Shown in pieces: positions 47,639-56,878 of a stretch of 64,000 nucleotides of DNA. The stretch is from a bacterium. Its GTDB lineage: Bacteria > Pseudomonadota > Alphaproteobacteria > Sphingomonadales > Sphingomonadaceae. The stretch covers positions 1 to 64,000 of the forward strand of contig JAVBXL010000042.1 of assembly GCA_030824575.1 (NCBI GenBank). Direction: 5' to 3'. How positions within the stretch are numbered: position 1 is the first letter of the stretch; every line of letters starts with the position of its first letter. A program made the translations under genes and the position numbers. Under the pieces are notes generated by a model. The model was not told the DNA's origin and did not search any database. It saw only the letters and a list, made by a program, of their open reading frames with translations.

Positions 47639-48978
47639 TACGCCGCTGCCTTTTCCACCGCGGCGCAGATACGCTCTACCACATCCCTCACCTGGTCCGC
47701 CTTGTCGCCTTCGGCCATAACGCGGATCACCGGTTCGGTGCCGGACGGGCGGATGACGAGGCGACCGGTGCCATTTAGTTCCGCTTCGGCCTGCGCGATC
47801 ACGCGCTTGACCTCGTCATGCTCCAACGGCTTGCCGCCGGAGAAACGGACATTTTTGAGCAGTTGCGGGACGGGATCGAACTGGTGCAGCGTTTCGCTCG
47901 CGGGCTTGCCCGACCGGACCAGTGCCGCCAGCACCTGCAACGCGGCCACGGTGCCATCGCCGGTGGTCGCATAGTCGGACAGGATCATATGGCCCGACTG
48001 TTCGCCGCCGACATTGAAGCCGCCCTCCCGCATCCGTTCCAGCACATAGCGGTCGCCGACCTTGGTGCGCTCCAGGCCTATGCCCCTGCCCGTCAAGAAG
48101 CGTTCGAGGCCCAGGTTCGACATGACCGTCGCCACCAGCCCGCCGCCGCGCAACGTGCCCTCGCGCGCAAAATTGGCGGCGATCAGCGCCATGATCTGGT
48201 CGCCATCGACGATCTGCCCCTTTTCATCGACCACGATCAGCCGGTCTGCGTCGCCATCCAGCGCAATGCCGACGTCAGCGCCGGACGACACGACGGTTTC
48301 CTGCAACAGCAAAGGCGCGGTCGATCCGCAACCGTCATTGATGTTGGTGCCGTTGGGCGTCACCCCGATCGCCACGACCGTCGCGCCCAGTTCCCACAGC
48401 GCCGACGGCGCAACCTGATAGGCCGCGCCATTGGCGCAATCAACCACGATCTTGAGGCCGTCGAGCCGCAGATCGGCCGGAAAGCTGGATTTGACTGCAT
48501 GGATATAGCGGCCGCGCGCATCCTCCACCCGGCGGGCGCGGCCGATATCCTTCGATGCCGCGAGCGGAATATCCTGCCCCAGCAGCGATTCGATCTTCAA
48601 CTCATCCTCGTCCGACAGCTTGTAGCCATCCGGGCCAAATAATTTGATGCCATTGTCGAAATAGGGATTGTGACTGGCGGAGATCATGACGCCCAGGTCC
48701 GCGCGCATCGAATGAGCGAGCAGCGCGACGGCGGGCGTCGGAATCGGCCCGAACTGGACCACGTCCATCCCCACGGCGGTGAACCCCGCGACCAGCGCAT
48801 TTTCAACCATATAGCCCGACAGGCGCGTATCCTTGCCAATCACCGCGCGATGCCGGTGGCTGCCGCGCAAGAAATGCGTGCCGGCCGCCATGCCGACCTT
48901 CATCGCCAGGTCCGCCGTCATCGGCCATTGGTTGGTGCGCCCGCGGATGCCGTCGGTGCCGAAATATTGCCTGCTCAC
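47638..48978 (-). CDS. glmM: Phosphoglucosamine mutase
   Basis: 446 residues from the GTG at 48978 ([14 protein letters not shown]), which matches family length and has GAGGAAG upstream; an ATG nine codons earlier (49005) is possible. Active-site phosphoserine in [13 protein letters not shown], metal loop [11 protein letters not shown], sugar loop GGEQSGHM, phosphate-binding [10 protein letters not shown]. Makes glucosamine 1-phosphate for cell wall and LPS. Confidence 0.95.
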   Translation of the reverse strand: MSRQYFGTDGIRGRTNQWPMTADLAMKVGMAAGTHFLRGSHRHRAVIGKDTRLSGYMVENALVAGFTAVGMDVVQFGPIPTPAVALLAHSMRADLGVMISASHNPYFDNGIKLFGPDGYKLSDEDELKIESLLGQDIPLAASKDIGRARRVEDARGRYIHAVKSSFPADLRLDGLKIVVDCANGAAYQVAPSALWELGATVVAIGVTPNGTNINDGCGSTAPLLLQETVVSSGADVGIALDGDADRLIVVDEKGQIVDGDQIMALIAANFAREGTLRGGGLVATVMSNLGLERFLTGRGIGLERTKVGDRYVLERMREGGFNVGGEQSGHMILSDYATTGDGTVAALQVLAALVRSGKPASETLHQFDPVPQLLKNVRFSGGKPLEHDEVKRVIAQAEAELNGTGRLVIRPSGTEPVIRVMAEGDKADQVRDVVERICAAVEKAAA

Positions 48979-49016
48979 AAAGCGCTCATCTTCCTCTGGG
49001 GACATTCCCCGCTCAT

Positions 49017-49132
49017 CCGTTCGTCCTGAGTAGCCGCTGAGCCTGTCGAAGCGGCGTATCGAAGGACACGCACGTCGGCGACCCTTCGATACGGGTCTTT
49101 GACGTCGCTCAGACCCTACTCAGGGCGAACGG
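49017..49132. repeat. CCGTTCG/CGAACGG inverted repeat, copy 6
   Basis: Starts CCGTTCGTCCTGAGTAGCC, ends CCTACTCAGGGCGAACGG, with inner CGTATCGAAG / CTTCGATACG pair as in copy 2. Lies between divergent glmM and the AGCS gene. Confidence 0.85.
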
Positions 49133-49194
49133 AGAGGGAAAGCATCAAGTTTTTCTCGATCGACTTTCCGCGCATCCCGCGGCATCCGGGCGTG

Positions 49195-50565
49195 ATGAAA
49201 AATTTCAACGCCTTTGTCGACGGCCTGTCCGCCGCGGTCTTTTTCAAGGTGCCGCTCTTTGGCGCGCAGATCGAACTGATCGTGCTCTATCTGGCGCTGC
49301 CGATGCTGTTCTTCACGCTCTGGCTCGGCTTCCCCAACATCACCCAGGTCGGTCGCGCCATCCGCATCCTGCGCACCCAACCGCGCGAGGGCGAGGCGAA
49401 GGGCGACGTCAGCCAGTGGGCGGCGCTCTCCACCGCCCTGTCGGGCACGATCGGCCTGGGCAATATCGCCGGTGTCGCGGTGGCACTGACCATGGGCGGC
49501 CCCGGCGCGATATTATGGATGTTCATCATCGGCTGGTTCGCGATGACGGTGAAGATGGCGGAGGTCACGCTGGGCCTCAAATACCGCGTGTTCGACGCAC
49601 AGGGCCATGTCCATGGCGGGCCTATGTATGTGCTCAAAGCCGTGGGTGCGGCGCGCGGATGGCCCAAGGCGGGACTTGCGCTGGGCGGCGCCTATGCCTT
49701 TTTCGCCCTGTTCGGCGCTATCCCGATGGTGCAGGTCAACCAGAGTTTCGCGCAGGTGAAGGTCGTCACCGGCCTGACCAACGGCTGGGCCTATGGCGTG
49801 TTCCTGGCGGGTGCGGTGGCGCTGGTGACGCTGGGCGGCGCGGCCTGGCTGGGCGAGGTGGCCAAGCGGCTGACCCCGATCAAGGTTGCCGTCTATCTGC
49901 TGGGGGTCGCCGCGATCCTGGTCCTGCATATCGGCGAGATTCCAGGCGCGCTGGCCCTGATCTGGGACGGCGCGTGGAGCGGACAGGCTGCAACCGGCGG
50001 CGCGGTCGGCGCTTTCGTCGCAGGGATGCGCCGCGCGGTCTTCGCCAGCGAAGCGGGCGTGGGGTCGGCCGTCATGGCGCACAGCCTGGCGCGGGCGGAC
50101 CATCCGGTGTCCGAAGGGCTGGTCGCCCTACTGGAACCGCTGCTCGGCACGATGATCGTGTGCGCGTTCGGCGGTCTGGCGCTGGTCGTCGCAGGGACAT
50201 GGAATACGGGGTTGGAGGGGATCGCCATCACCTCCGCCGCCTTCGCGCAAGTATCGCCCTGGTTCCCCTGGCTGCTGGCGGTCGTCGTCTTCCTGTTCGC
50301 CTATTCGACGCTGGTCGCTTGGGGCTTTTACGGCTTGCAGGCCTGGGGCTATCTGTTCGGCAACGGGCCGCGGGCGCAATGGACCTACAAAATCCTGTAC
50401 GTCGTCGCCCTGCCCCCGGCCGCCGCGATCGACCTGGGCCGCGTGGTCGGGATCGTCGACAGCAGCTTCTTCCTGATGGCCATCCCCAACGTCATCGCGC
50501 TCTACCTGTGCGCAGGCGAATTGCGCCGGGATGTGCGGGGCTATCTGGCGAAGGACGACGCTTAA
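49195..50565 (+). CDS. AGCS-family sodium:alanine/glycine symporter
   Basis: 456 residues from ATG 49195; the open frame continues upstream into the repeat, so an earlier non-ATG start is possible. About 11 membrane helices. AGCS signatures: ALSTALSGTIGLGNIAGVA, GPGAILWMFIIGWFAMTVKMAEVTLG (split around residues 100-125) and ASEAGVGSAVMAHSLA. Imports small neutral amino acids with sodium across the inner membrane. Confidence 0.92.
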   Translation: MKNFNAFVDGLSAAVFFKVPLFGAQIELIVLYLALPMLFFTLWLGFPNITQVGRAIRILRTQPREGEAKGDVSQWAALSTALSGTIGLGNIAGVAVALTMGGPGAILWMFIIGWFAMTVKMAEVTLGLKYRVFDAQGHVHGGPMYVLKAVGAARGWPKAGLALGGAYAFFALFGAIPMVQVNQSFAQVKVVTGLTNGWAYGVFLAGAVALVTLGGAAWLGEVAKRLTPIKVAVYLLGVAAILVLHIGEIPGALALIWDGAWSGQAATGGAVGAFVAGMRRAVFASEAGVGSAVMAHSLARADHPVSEGLVALLEPLLGTMIVCAFGGLALVVAGTWNTGLEGIAITSAAFAQVSPWFPWLLAVVVFLFAYSTLVAWGFYGLQAWGYLFGNGPRAQWTYKILYVVALPPAAAIDLGRVVGIVDSSFFLMAIPNVIALYLCAGELRRDVRGYLAKDDA

Positions 50566-50707
50566 CTTCGCACTTTTCCCGCCGGTTTCGACATATTGTT
50601 GCGGGGTCGCGATCCTATCGAAAAGTCGTTCATCACTCCGTTATCGAATATGTTCCGACCCAAAGGCGCATAACAAATTGGCTCCGCGTAGGACAGACAC
50701 AAAAAGA

Positions 50708-50729
50708 CCCCGCTCCTTTCGGAGCGAGG
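50708..50729 (-). terminator. Intrinsic terminator of csbD-like gene
   Basis: Stem 50708-50716 with 50721-50729 (one mismatch), loop TTTC. Read on the minus strand it is followed by TCTTTTT, 25 bp past the stop at 50754. Confidence 0.8.
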
Positions 50730-50753
50730 CCATTTTGAGGACTGGCGATCAGA

Positions 50754-50936
50754 TCAGATCTTGTCGCCAAGCGCGCCCTTGACTGACCCGGCGACATCCT
50801 GCGCCGTACCCTTGGCCTTCTGCGCCTTGCCTTCGGCTTCCAGACGCTCATTGTCGGTCGCCTTGCCGATGCCTTCCTTGACCGCGCCAGCGGCCTTGTT
50901 GCCAGCGGCCTTCAGCTTGTCGGTTGCTTCGCCCAT
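50754..50936 (-). CDS. CsbD-family stress protein
   Basis: 60 residues: MGEATDKLKAAGNKAAGAVKE through GKAQKAKGTAQDVAGSVKGALG, the Lys/Ala/Gly-rich amphipathic pattern of CsbD proteins, sigma-B-dependent in Bacillus. Cytoplasmic, unfolded or helical, function unknown. GGAGTAA precedes the ATG and its own terminator follows. An EcfG-like promoter lies upstream. Confidence 0.92.
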   Translation of the reverse strand: MGEATDKLKAAGNKAAGAVKEGIGKATDNERLEAEGKAQKAKGTAQDVAGSVKGALGDKI

Positions 50937-50966
50937 GTCGTTACTCCTTCAGGGTGGTTGAAGGAT

Positions 50967-50993
50967 AAACGATGCACCACGAAAAGGGTTTCC
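50967..50993 (-). promoter_or_regulatory. EcfG-like promoter of csbD-like gene
   Basis: Minus strand GGAAAC (50993-50988), 16-base spacer, CGTTT (50971-50967). Close to GGAAC-N16/17-CGTT with one inserted A. It lies 30 bp upstream of the ATG, fitting a stress gene. Confidence 0.5.
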
Positions 50994-51018
50994 GCCGATA
51001 CGCCTACGAAACGAACGG

Positions 51019-52176
51019 TCAAAGCGGCTTTTCGTAAATTTGATAGACTTTGTTCACTGTTCCCCGGATCGCCTCAGCGATGGCGTTCATGCCCTGATTG
51101 TCGTCCAGTACCCAGCCAAGCTCCCCACGGGTCGAACCATATTGGGCCAGCGCAGCCAATCGGATCGTTTCGATCATCATGAAGGCGAGCTGCCCCGCCA
51201 TGCGCGAACTTTGCAGACGCTGCACCACGCCCATCAGCGGCACCCGCATGGTGCGCGCCTGCGGCTTGCGCAACCAGCGCAGCAGCTTGATCCAGCCGAA
51301 GGGGAAAAGCGATCCGCCCAGCGGCTTGAGCACTTCATTAAGGTCGGGCAGCGTCATCATGAAGGCGACCGGCTCGCCATCCAGTTCGGCGACCATGATC
51401 AGGTCTTCGAACACGATCGGCTTCAATTTCTTGCCGGTATGCGCGATTTCCGCGTCGGTGATGGGCACGAAGCCCCAATTATTGCCCCAGGCATCGTTCA
51501 GGATCGCCAGAATGATCGCGGCTTCCTGATCGAATTTCGACTTGTCCACCTTACGGATGCGGATGCGGTCGTTATTTTCGCCCGACTTGATGATGCGTTG
51601 GATCAGCGGCGGAAAATTGCGCGTGATGTCCAGCTCATAGGTTTTGAGCTGCTTGACCGGCGCATAGCCCGCGCCCTCGATCATCGCCTGATAGGCCGGG
51701 CTGTTATGCCCCATCATCACCGTGGGCGGATGGTCATGCCCTGCGATCAGCAGGCCCGGCTCTTCCCAGATGGACAGGGATATCGGTCCCAGCACGCGGG
51801 TCATGCCCTTGGCCCGCAGCCAATCCTCCGCCGTGGCGATCAACGCCTTGCCGGTTTCCGCATCCTCCGCCTCGAACATCCCGAAATTGCCGGTCCCCGG
51901 CCCCATCCCCTGTTCGACCGGCTGTTCCAGCGCCAGACGATCGATATGGGCGGAGATGCGCCCGACCACCGTCCCGCCGCGGCGGGCCAGGAAATATTGC
52001 GCCTCGGCATGGCCGAAAAAGGGGTTCTTGCCCGGCGTCAGCAATTCCTTCACCTCGCCCTTGAGCGGCGGCACCCAGTTGGGATCATGGGCGTAGAGCC
52101 GCCAGGGCAGGTCGATAAAGGCCTTCAGGTCGGCCTTGCCAGAGACAGGAGTGATAACCAGATCAGTGTGCGCCAC
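51019..52176 (-). CDS. GNAT-like acyltransferase family protein
   Basis: 385 residues from a GTG at 52176; the open frame reaches 52281 and a TTG lies between, so the start is uncertain. It begins LVITPVSGKADLKAFIDLPW, then PNWVPPLKGEVKELL, FFGHAEAQYFLARRGGTVVGRI (GNAT-like beta4 region) and later GHNSPAYQAMIEGAGYAPVK. This matches a large bacterial family annotated as N-acetyltransferase or hypothetical; the acceptor is unknown. No signal peptide. Divergent from the desaturase gene. Confidence 0.72.
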   Translation of the reverse strand: MAHTDLVITPVSGKADLKAFIDLPWRLYAHDPNWVPPLKGEVKELLTPGKNPFFGHAEAQYFLARRGGTVVGRISAHIDRLALEQPVEQGMGPGTGNFGMFEAEDAETGKALIATAEDWLRAKGMTRVLGPISLSIWEEPGLLIAGHDHPPTVMMGHNSPAYQAMIEGAGYAPVKQLKTYELDITRNFPPLIQRIIKSGENNDRIRIRKVDKSKFDQEAAIILAILNDAWGNNWGFVPITDAEIAHTGKKLKPIVFEDLIMVAELDGEPVAFMMTLPDLNEVLKPLGGSLFPFGWIKLLRWLRKPQARTMRVPLMGVVQRLQSSRMAGQLAFMMIETIRLAALAQYGSTRGELGWVLDDNQGMNAIAEAIRGTVNKVYQIYEKPL

Positions 52177-52326
52177 GGGTGCCGCCTTGAACAAAAAAAG
52201 AAGTGCGGTGCAGTTCGCCCCTTGTTTGCGCAATGTCAATCGCGCGCGCAAAACGGGGGCTAACACAAGTGAGTATGTCATGGTGCTGCCATGATCTCAG
52301 CGCATTTGGAGGCTAGGACCGCCCGC

Positions 52327-53394
52327 ATGACTGTGCATGATCCCATATTGGCCGCCGCCCAGCGCGCGCGCGCCGCCATCCCCGACGACAGCGCGATGCT
52401 CCGCGCCGCGGCCGAATTGACGCGCGACTATGCGGTCGCCAATCCGCGCATATACTGGCCCGACCTGCTGGCGTCCGCGCTGATCGGCTGGGGCGCTATG
52501 GCTGGCGCGATCCTGGCGCAGAATGTGGCCGTGGCGATAGCCTGCGCATTTGTTGCGATGATGGCGCTCTATCGCGCAGCCAGCTTCATCCACGAACTGA
52601 CCCATATCCGCAAAGGCGCCCTTCCCGGCTTTCGCTTCGCCTGGAACCTGATCGTCGGCATCCCGCTGATGATCCCGTCCTTTATGTATGAGGGCGTCCA
52701 TACTCAGCATCACGCCCGCACCCGCTATGGCACGGCGGACGACCCGGAATATCTGCCGCTCGCGCTGATGAAGCCCTGGTCGCTGCCGCTGTTCATTCTC
52801 GTCGCGTCGCTGGCGCCGGTCGGCCTCATCCTGCGCTTCGGCCTGATGACACCGCTGTCGCTGCTGATCCCGCCGCTGCGCGCCAAGGTCGTGGCGGAAC
52901 TGTCGGCCCTGTCGATCAATCCCGCCTATCGCCGCCGCGCGCCGGAGGGCGATTTCGCGCGGATGTGGATGTGGCAGGAAGCGGGTGCGAGCCTGTTCGC
53001 GCTGGCGCTGGTCGGCAGCGTCTTCGCCTTCGGCTGGAAGCCGCTGCTCGTCTATATGGCGATCCATTCGGCGATGACCGTCATCAACCAGTTGCGCACC
53101 CTGGTCGCGCATCTGTGGGAAAATGAGGGGGATCCGATGACGGTGACGGCGCAATATCTGGACTCGGTCAATGTACCGCCACCCGGCGCGCTGCCCGCGC
53201 TCTGGGCACCGGTCGGCCTGCGCTATCACGCGCTGCATCACCTGCTACCCAGCGTGCCCTATCATGCCCTGGGCAAGGCCCATGCCCGGCTGATCGCCAC
53301 GCTGGACGCGCAATCGCCCTATCATCGCGGCAATTATCCGGGGATGCTGCCGCTGGTCGGGAAGATAGCGCGCAGCACGATGGCGGCGCGCTAA
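52327..53394 (+). CDS. Fatty acid desaturase family protein
   Basis: 355 residues from ATG 52327 with TAGGA upstream. Membrane di-iron enzyme with the three histidine boxes: FIHELTHI, GVHTQHHARTRYG and LRYHALHHLLP, set between four or so membrane helices. Introduces a double bond or hydroxyl into a lipid or carotenoid-like chain; substrate not predictable. Monocistronic in appearance. Confidence 0.9.
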   Translation: MTVHDPILAAAQRARAAIPDDSAMLRAAAELTRDYAVANPRIYWPDLLASALIGWGAMAGAILAQNVAVAIACAFVAMMALYRAASFIHELTHIRKGALPGFRFAWNLIVGIPLMIPSFMYEGVHTQHHARTRYGTADDPEYLPLALMKPWSLPLFILVASLAPVGLILRFGLMTPLSLLIPPLRAKVVAELSALSINPAYRRRAPEGDFARMWMWQEAGASLFALALVGSVFAFGWKPLLVYMAIHSAMTVINQLRTLVAHLWENEGDPMTVTAQYLDSVNVPPPGALPALWAPVGLRYHALHHLLPSVPYHALGKAHARLIATLDAQSPYHRGNYPGMLPLVGKIARSTMAAR

Positions 53395-53404
53395 TCGACA
53401 GCGC

Positions 53405-54049
53405 CTAGCCTTCGTCGTCCCGATAGACCGGCAATCCCAGTCCCTGCCGGATCGCCATTGCCCGGAGCAGGAACCCCAGCAGCGCGGCGATGACGCCCGC
53501 GACCGGCACGTCCAGCCCGATCCAGCGCAACGCCACGAACAGGCCGGAGGCGAAGGCCGCCGCCGTCACATAAAGCTCCGGCCGCAGCAGGATAGACGGC
53601 TCGCCCGCCAGCAGGTCGCGCATGATGCCCCCGACGCAGCCGGTAACGACGCCCATCATCCCCGCGACGAAAGGCGGTACGCCAAAACTCATCGCCTTGG
53701 CCGCGCCAAATACGGCGAAAGCCGCCAACCCGATCGCATCGAGCCAGTCGAGCGCCCGTTCGCTCCAGAATTTGCGCGGGGTGAACCACACGACCAACGC
53801 CGCGCCCATGCAGGCGATGGCCGGCACCGGATCGACCACCCAGAAGACCGGCGCACCGATCAGCAGGTCGCGCACCGTGCCGCCGCCGACCCCCGTCACC
53901 AGCGCGAAGAAGGCGAAGGTGACCAGCGTCTGCCGCAACCGCGCCGCCGCCAGTGCGCCGGACGCGGCAAAGACGAAGGTGCCGACGATGCTCAAGGTTT
54001 CGAGCACGGGGCCGATCGAGTTGGCGAGCAGGGGCGTAGGTGGGAGCAT
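53405..54049 (-). CDS. Trimeric intracellular cation (TRIC/UPF0126) channel family protein
   Basis: 214 residues from MLPPTPLLANS at 54049; the frame continues upstream only through a repeat. Seven membrane helices in two related halves, each with the glycine-rich helix motif: GVGGGTVRDLLIG and GCVGGIMRDLLAG. Homologues form trimeric K+/Na+ channels. Ends 11 bp from the desaturase stop, convergent. Confidence 0.9.
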   Translation of the reverse strand: MLPPTPLLANSIGPVLETLSIVGTFVFAASGALAAARLRQTLVTFAFFALVTGVGGGTVRDLLIGAPVFWVVDPVPAIACMGAALVVWFTPRKFWSERALDWLDAIGLAAFAVFGAAKAMSFGVPPFVAGMMGVVTGCVGGIMRDLLAGEPSILLRPELYVTAAAFASGLFVALRWIGLDVPVAGVIAALLGFLLRAMAIRQGLGLPVYRDDEG

Positions 54050-54067
54050 GACGTTACCTAACCACAA

Positions 54068-54177
54068 CCACTCGTCCTGAGTAGCTACTGAGCGAAGTCG
54101 AAGGGGAGTATCGAAGGATTGCGCCACATGCTTCGATACGGGACTTCGCCAAGCTACCCCCTACTCAGCACGAGAGG
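54068..54177. repeat. CCGTTCG-family inverted repeat, copy 7 (variant ends)
   Basis: Starts CCACTCGTCCTGAGTAGC and ends CTACTCAGCACGAGAGG, with the inner GTATCGAAG / CTTCGATACG pair. Confidence 0.75.
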
Positions 54178-54192
54178 ACTTTGGGACGACCC

Positions 54193-55503
54193 TTATTTCC
54201 GCCCCTTCTCTACCGCCAGCCGGCTCATCAATATCGCGGCGCGCTTGGCCTGGCGCTTCATGGTCGACAGGTCGGCCTTCTCCGCCGCGCTGTGATCGCC
54301 GCTGGACGCCAGGCCCAACCCCACCAGTCCGTCCGTGTCGGCCGCGACGAAGCTGATGTCGCCCGCCCCGCGCTTCAACGGATCGAGCGCCGCCATTTCC
54401 GGCAGGCCAAGGTCCGCATTGACGCCGTTCAGTTTGCCCAGCAGCGCCTTGTTCCCCGCTGTCGGCGCCATCGATGGATAGCCCAGGTCGAACGCAATGC
54501 TGGCCGACGTGCCCGTCAAATGCCCCGCATCCACGATCGCCTGCATCTTCGCCTGCACCCGCTTCGTCTGCTCTTCACTCAGCGTGCGAAAATCGCCCTT
54601 CGCCACCGCGATCGGCGGGATGATGTTGGTCTTGCCGGTCACGGCGATGCGCACGCCGTCATTGTCGACCGCAGCGCTTTGCCCGCCGCCGATCAGCCCG
54701 ACATTGAAGGTCAGATTGGGTTCGGGCAGTTCCTTGCGGAATGCGACGATGATCCGCGCCAATTCATAGACCGCGCCATCGCCGGCACTCGCCGAAAAGA
54801 TGCCCGAACTATGGCCCGACTTGCCCGTTGCCGTCAGCGTCCAGCTATTGGACGACCGCCGCGCGATCGATCCCATATCCTTGCCGTTTTCCTGCGACAA
54901 GCCTTCGAAATCGAGCGCGACATCGGCCCGCTTGCCGGCCGCTACCAGATCGGCGCGAGCGACGGCGACCGGATCGCCGGAATCCTCCTCGTCCCCGGTC
55001 AGCACGACTTCGATGTTTGCGTTTTTCAGCGTGCCCGCCGCCTGCATGGCTTTCAGCGCCAGCAGCATCGTCGCCACCCCGCCCTTGTCGTCGGCGACAC
55101 CCGGCCCCGCGGCCCAATCGCCATCGCGCTTGAAGGTCTGGAACGGCGAATCCGGCTCGAACACGGTATCGAGATGGCCGATCAGCAGCATTTTCGTGCT
55201 GCCCGCCTTGCCCTTGTGCACCGCGATCAGGTGGCCCGCCCGTTTGGCCGCATCCATCGGCTTCCACGTCACGGTAAAGCCCAGCGCCTCATATTCGGGG
55301 CGCAGCATGTCGGCCACCGCCTTCACGCCGGGGAAATTCATCGACCCGCTATTCTGGTTCACAAGGCGTTCCAGCAGCGCGACGGACGGTTCATAGCCGG
55401 CCTCCACCGTGGCACCGATCTTCTGCTCTGCCGGGCTGAGCGCGGCATAAGCCAAAGGCGCGCTGCCCATCAGCAGCGCGCCCGTCACCAAAACCCGAAT
55501 CAC
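54193..55503 (-). CDS. Secreted M20-family metallopeptidase (glutamate carboxypeptidase-like)
   Basis: 436 residues. Signal peptide ends near PLAYA (residue 20). Di-zinc catalytic set: LLIGHLDTVFEP (His, Asp), GPGVADDKGG (bridging Asp), TGDEEDSG (catalytic Glu pair), and a final SSGDHSAAEKAD (His). The dimerisation domain lies at ~205-320 (ATGKSGHSSGIFSA). Similar to carboxypeptidase G2. Periplasmic. Its start overlaps the glutathione peroxidase stop by 4 bp. Confidence 0.92.
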   Translation of the reverse strand: MIRVLVTGALLMGSAPLAYAALSPAEQKIGATVEAGYEPSVALLERLVNQNSGSMNFPGVKAVADMLRPEYEALGFTVTWKPMDAAKRAGHLIAVHKGKAGSTKMLLIGHLDTVFEPDSPFQTFKRDGDWAAGPGVADDKGGVATMLLALKAMQAAGTLKNANIEVVLTGDEEDSGDPVAVARADLVAAGKRADVALDFEGLSQENGKDMGSIARRSSNSWTLTATGKSGHSSGIFSASAGDGAVYELARIIVAFRKELPEPNLTFNVGLIGGGQSAAVDNDGVRIAVTGKTNIIPPIAVAKGDFRTLSEEQTKRVQAKMQAIVDAGHLTGTSASIAFDLGYPSMAPTAGNKALLGKLNGVNADLGLPEMAALDPLKRGAGDISFVAADTDGLVGLGLASSGDHSAAEKADLSTMKRQAKRAAILMSRLAVEKGRK

Positions 55504-56045
55504 TTGGCCAATTCCGCCTCGATCGCCGCGACCAGCGCCGGGTCATTGGGCGCGGTGGTGGGTGCGAAGCGCGCGGCCACGCTGCCGTCCTTGGCGATCA
55601 GGAACTTTTCGAAATTCCACAGCACTTCCGGCACCGGATTGGGGGTCATGCCATAGCCTTTGAGCTTCTCGCGGAAGGCGTCGCCCTCGCCCTGCGCTTC
55701 CGGCTGCGCGCTGGTCAGCGCGGCGTAGAGCGGGTGCTTGTCCGGGCCGGTGACGACGATCTTTTCGAACATCGGGAAATCCACGCCGAAATTGGTGGTG
55801 CAGAAGGTCGCGATCTCGTCATTGCTGCCCGGCTCCTGCGCGCCGAAATCGTTGGCGGGGAAGCCAGCGACGACCAGGCCCTTGTCTTTATAATCGGCAT
55901 AGAGCTTTTCCAGCCCCTCATATTGGGGGGTCAGGCCGCATTTGGACGCGACATTGACCGCCAGCACCACTTTGCCCGCATAATCGGCCAGGCTGGTGTC
56001 GGCACCCTTGATGGTCTTGAGCGCAATCTGCTGAATATCGGTCAT
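55500..56045 (-). CDS. Glutathione peroxidase
   Basis: 181 residues. Catalytic Cys in VASKCGLTPQYEGL, the FPANDFGAQEPGSNDEI loop with its Gln, and WNFEKFLI with the conserved Trp/Asn. Thioredoxin-fold peroxidase reducing H2O2 or lipid peroxides; as a Cys (not selenocysteine) enzyme it may use thioredoxin. GGAGACG upstream of the ATG. Co-transcribed with the M20 peptidase gene. Confidence 0.95.
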   Translation of the reverse strand: MTDIQQIALKTIKGADTSLADYAGKVVLAVNVASKCGLTPQYEGLEKLYADYKDKGLVVAGFPANDFGAQEPGSNDEIATFCTTNFGVDFPMFEKIVVTGPDKHPLYAALTSAQPEAQGEGDAFREKLKGYGMTPNPVPEVLWNFEKFLIAKDGSVAARFAPTTAPNDPALVAAIEAELAK

Positions 56046-56084
56046 ATATCGTCTCCTTGGATGAACTTGCCCCGAAACTTGCCA

Positions 56085-56804
56085 CTATATCGCCGCGCCG
56101 AACAGATGCCCCGCACCTGCCGTCACAGCCATCGCCAACGCGCCCCAGAATAGCGTCCGGCACATCGACCGCGCTACCTGCGCCCCACCCAGCCGCGCGC
56201 CGACATAGCCCAGCAGGGCGAGGCACAGGAGGGACAGTGCGACGATGGCGACAATCGCCCCGCCCGCGGGCACAATCGCTGCGATCAACACCGGCGGCGC
56301 CGCCCCCACGGCAAAGCTCGCCGCAGACGCCAGCGCCGCCTGCACCGGACGGGCCGTCGCCATATCGGAAATGCCCAATTCGTCACGGGCATGCGCGCCC
56401 AGCGCATCGGCCGCCATCAACTGCTCCGCCACTTGGCCCGCCAGATCGTGCGTCAGGCCGCGTTCGACATAGATATCGCGCAACTCGACCCACTCGGCAT
56501 GAGGCTGGGTAGCGATCGCCTTTTTCTCTTTAGCCAGGTCCGCGCGTTCGGTGTCGGATTGCGCGCTGACGGACACATATTCGCCCGCCGCCATCGACAT
56601 CGCGCCCGCCACGAGCGCCGCGATGCCGGTCAGCAATATCGTCTCGCTCGGCGCGCCCGACGCGGCGATGCCGGTCATCAGGCTGGCGGTGGATACGATG
56701 CCGTCATTGGCCCCCAGCACCGTCGCGCGCAGCCACCCGACACGGTTCACATAATGAACGGCATGGTGCGGCTGGTCGATTGCGGTGTCGGTCTGCGCGT
56801 TCAT
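56085..56804 (-). CDS. VIT/CCC1-family Fe2+/Mn2+ transporter
   Basis: 239 residues, five membrane helices. Family signatures WLRATVLGANDGIVSTASLM and AMSMAAGEYVSVSAQSDTE near the first and second helices, with a Glu-rich cytoplasmic segment after them. Exports or sequesters iron/manganese. Stands between the peroxidase and ABC-F genes on the same strand, with 39 and 74 bp gaps. Confidence 0.93.
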   Translation of the reverse strand: MNAQTDTAIDQPHHAVHYVNRVGWLRATVLGANDGIVSTASLMTGIAASGAPSETILLTGIAALVAGAMSMAAGEYVSVSAQSDTERADLAKEKKAIATQPHAEWVELRDIYVERGLTHDLAGQVAEQLMAADALGAHARDELGISDMATARPVQAALASAASFAVGAAPPVLIAAIVPAGGAIVAIVALSLLCLALLGYVGARLGGAQVARSMCRTLFWGALAMAVTAGAGHLFGAAI

Positions 56805-56878
56805 CGATCAGCCCCTTTGCCTGGCCCCTATCCCGGCATCCATGCGCCGAGAGCCTGTCGAAAGGAAGGCGGGAAATG

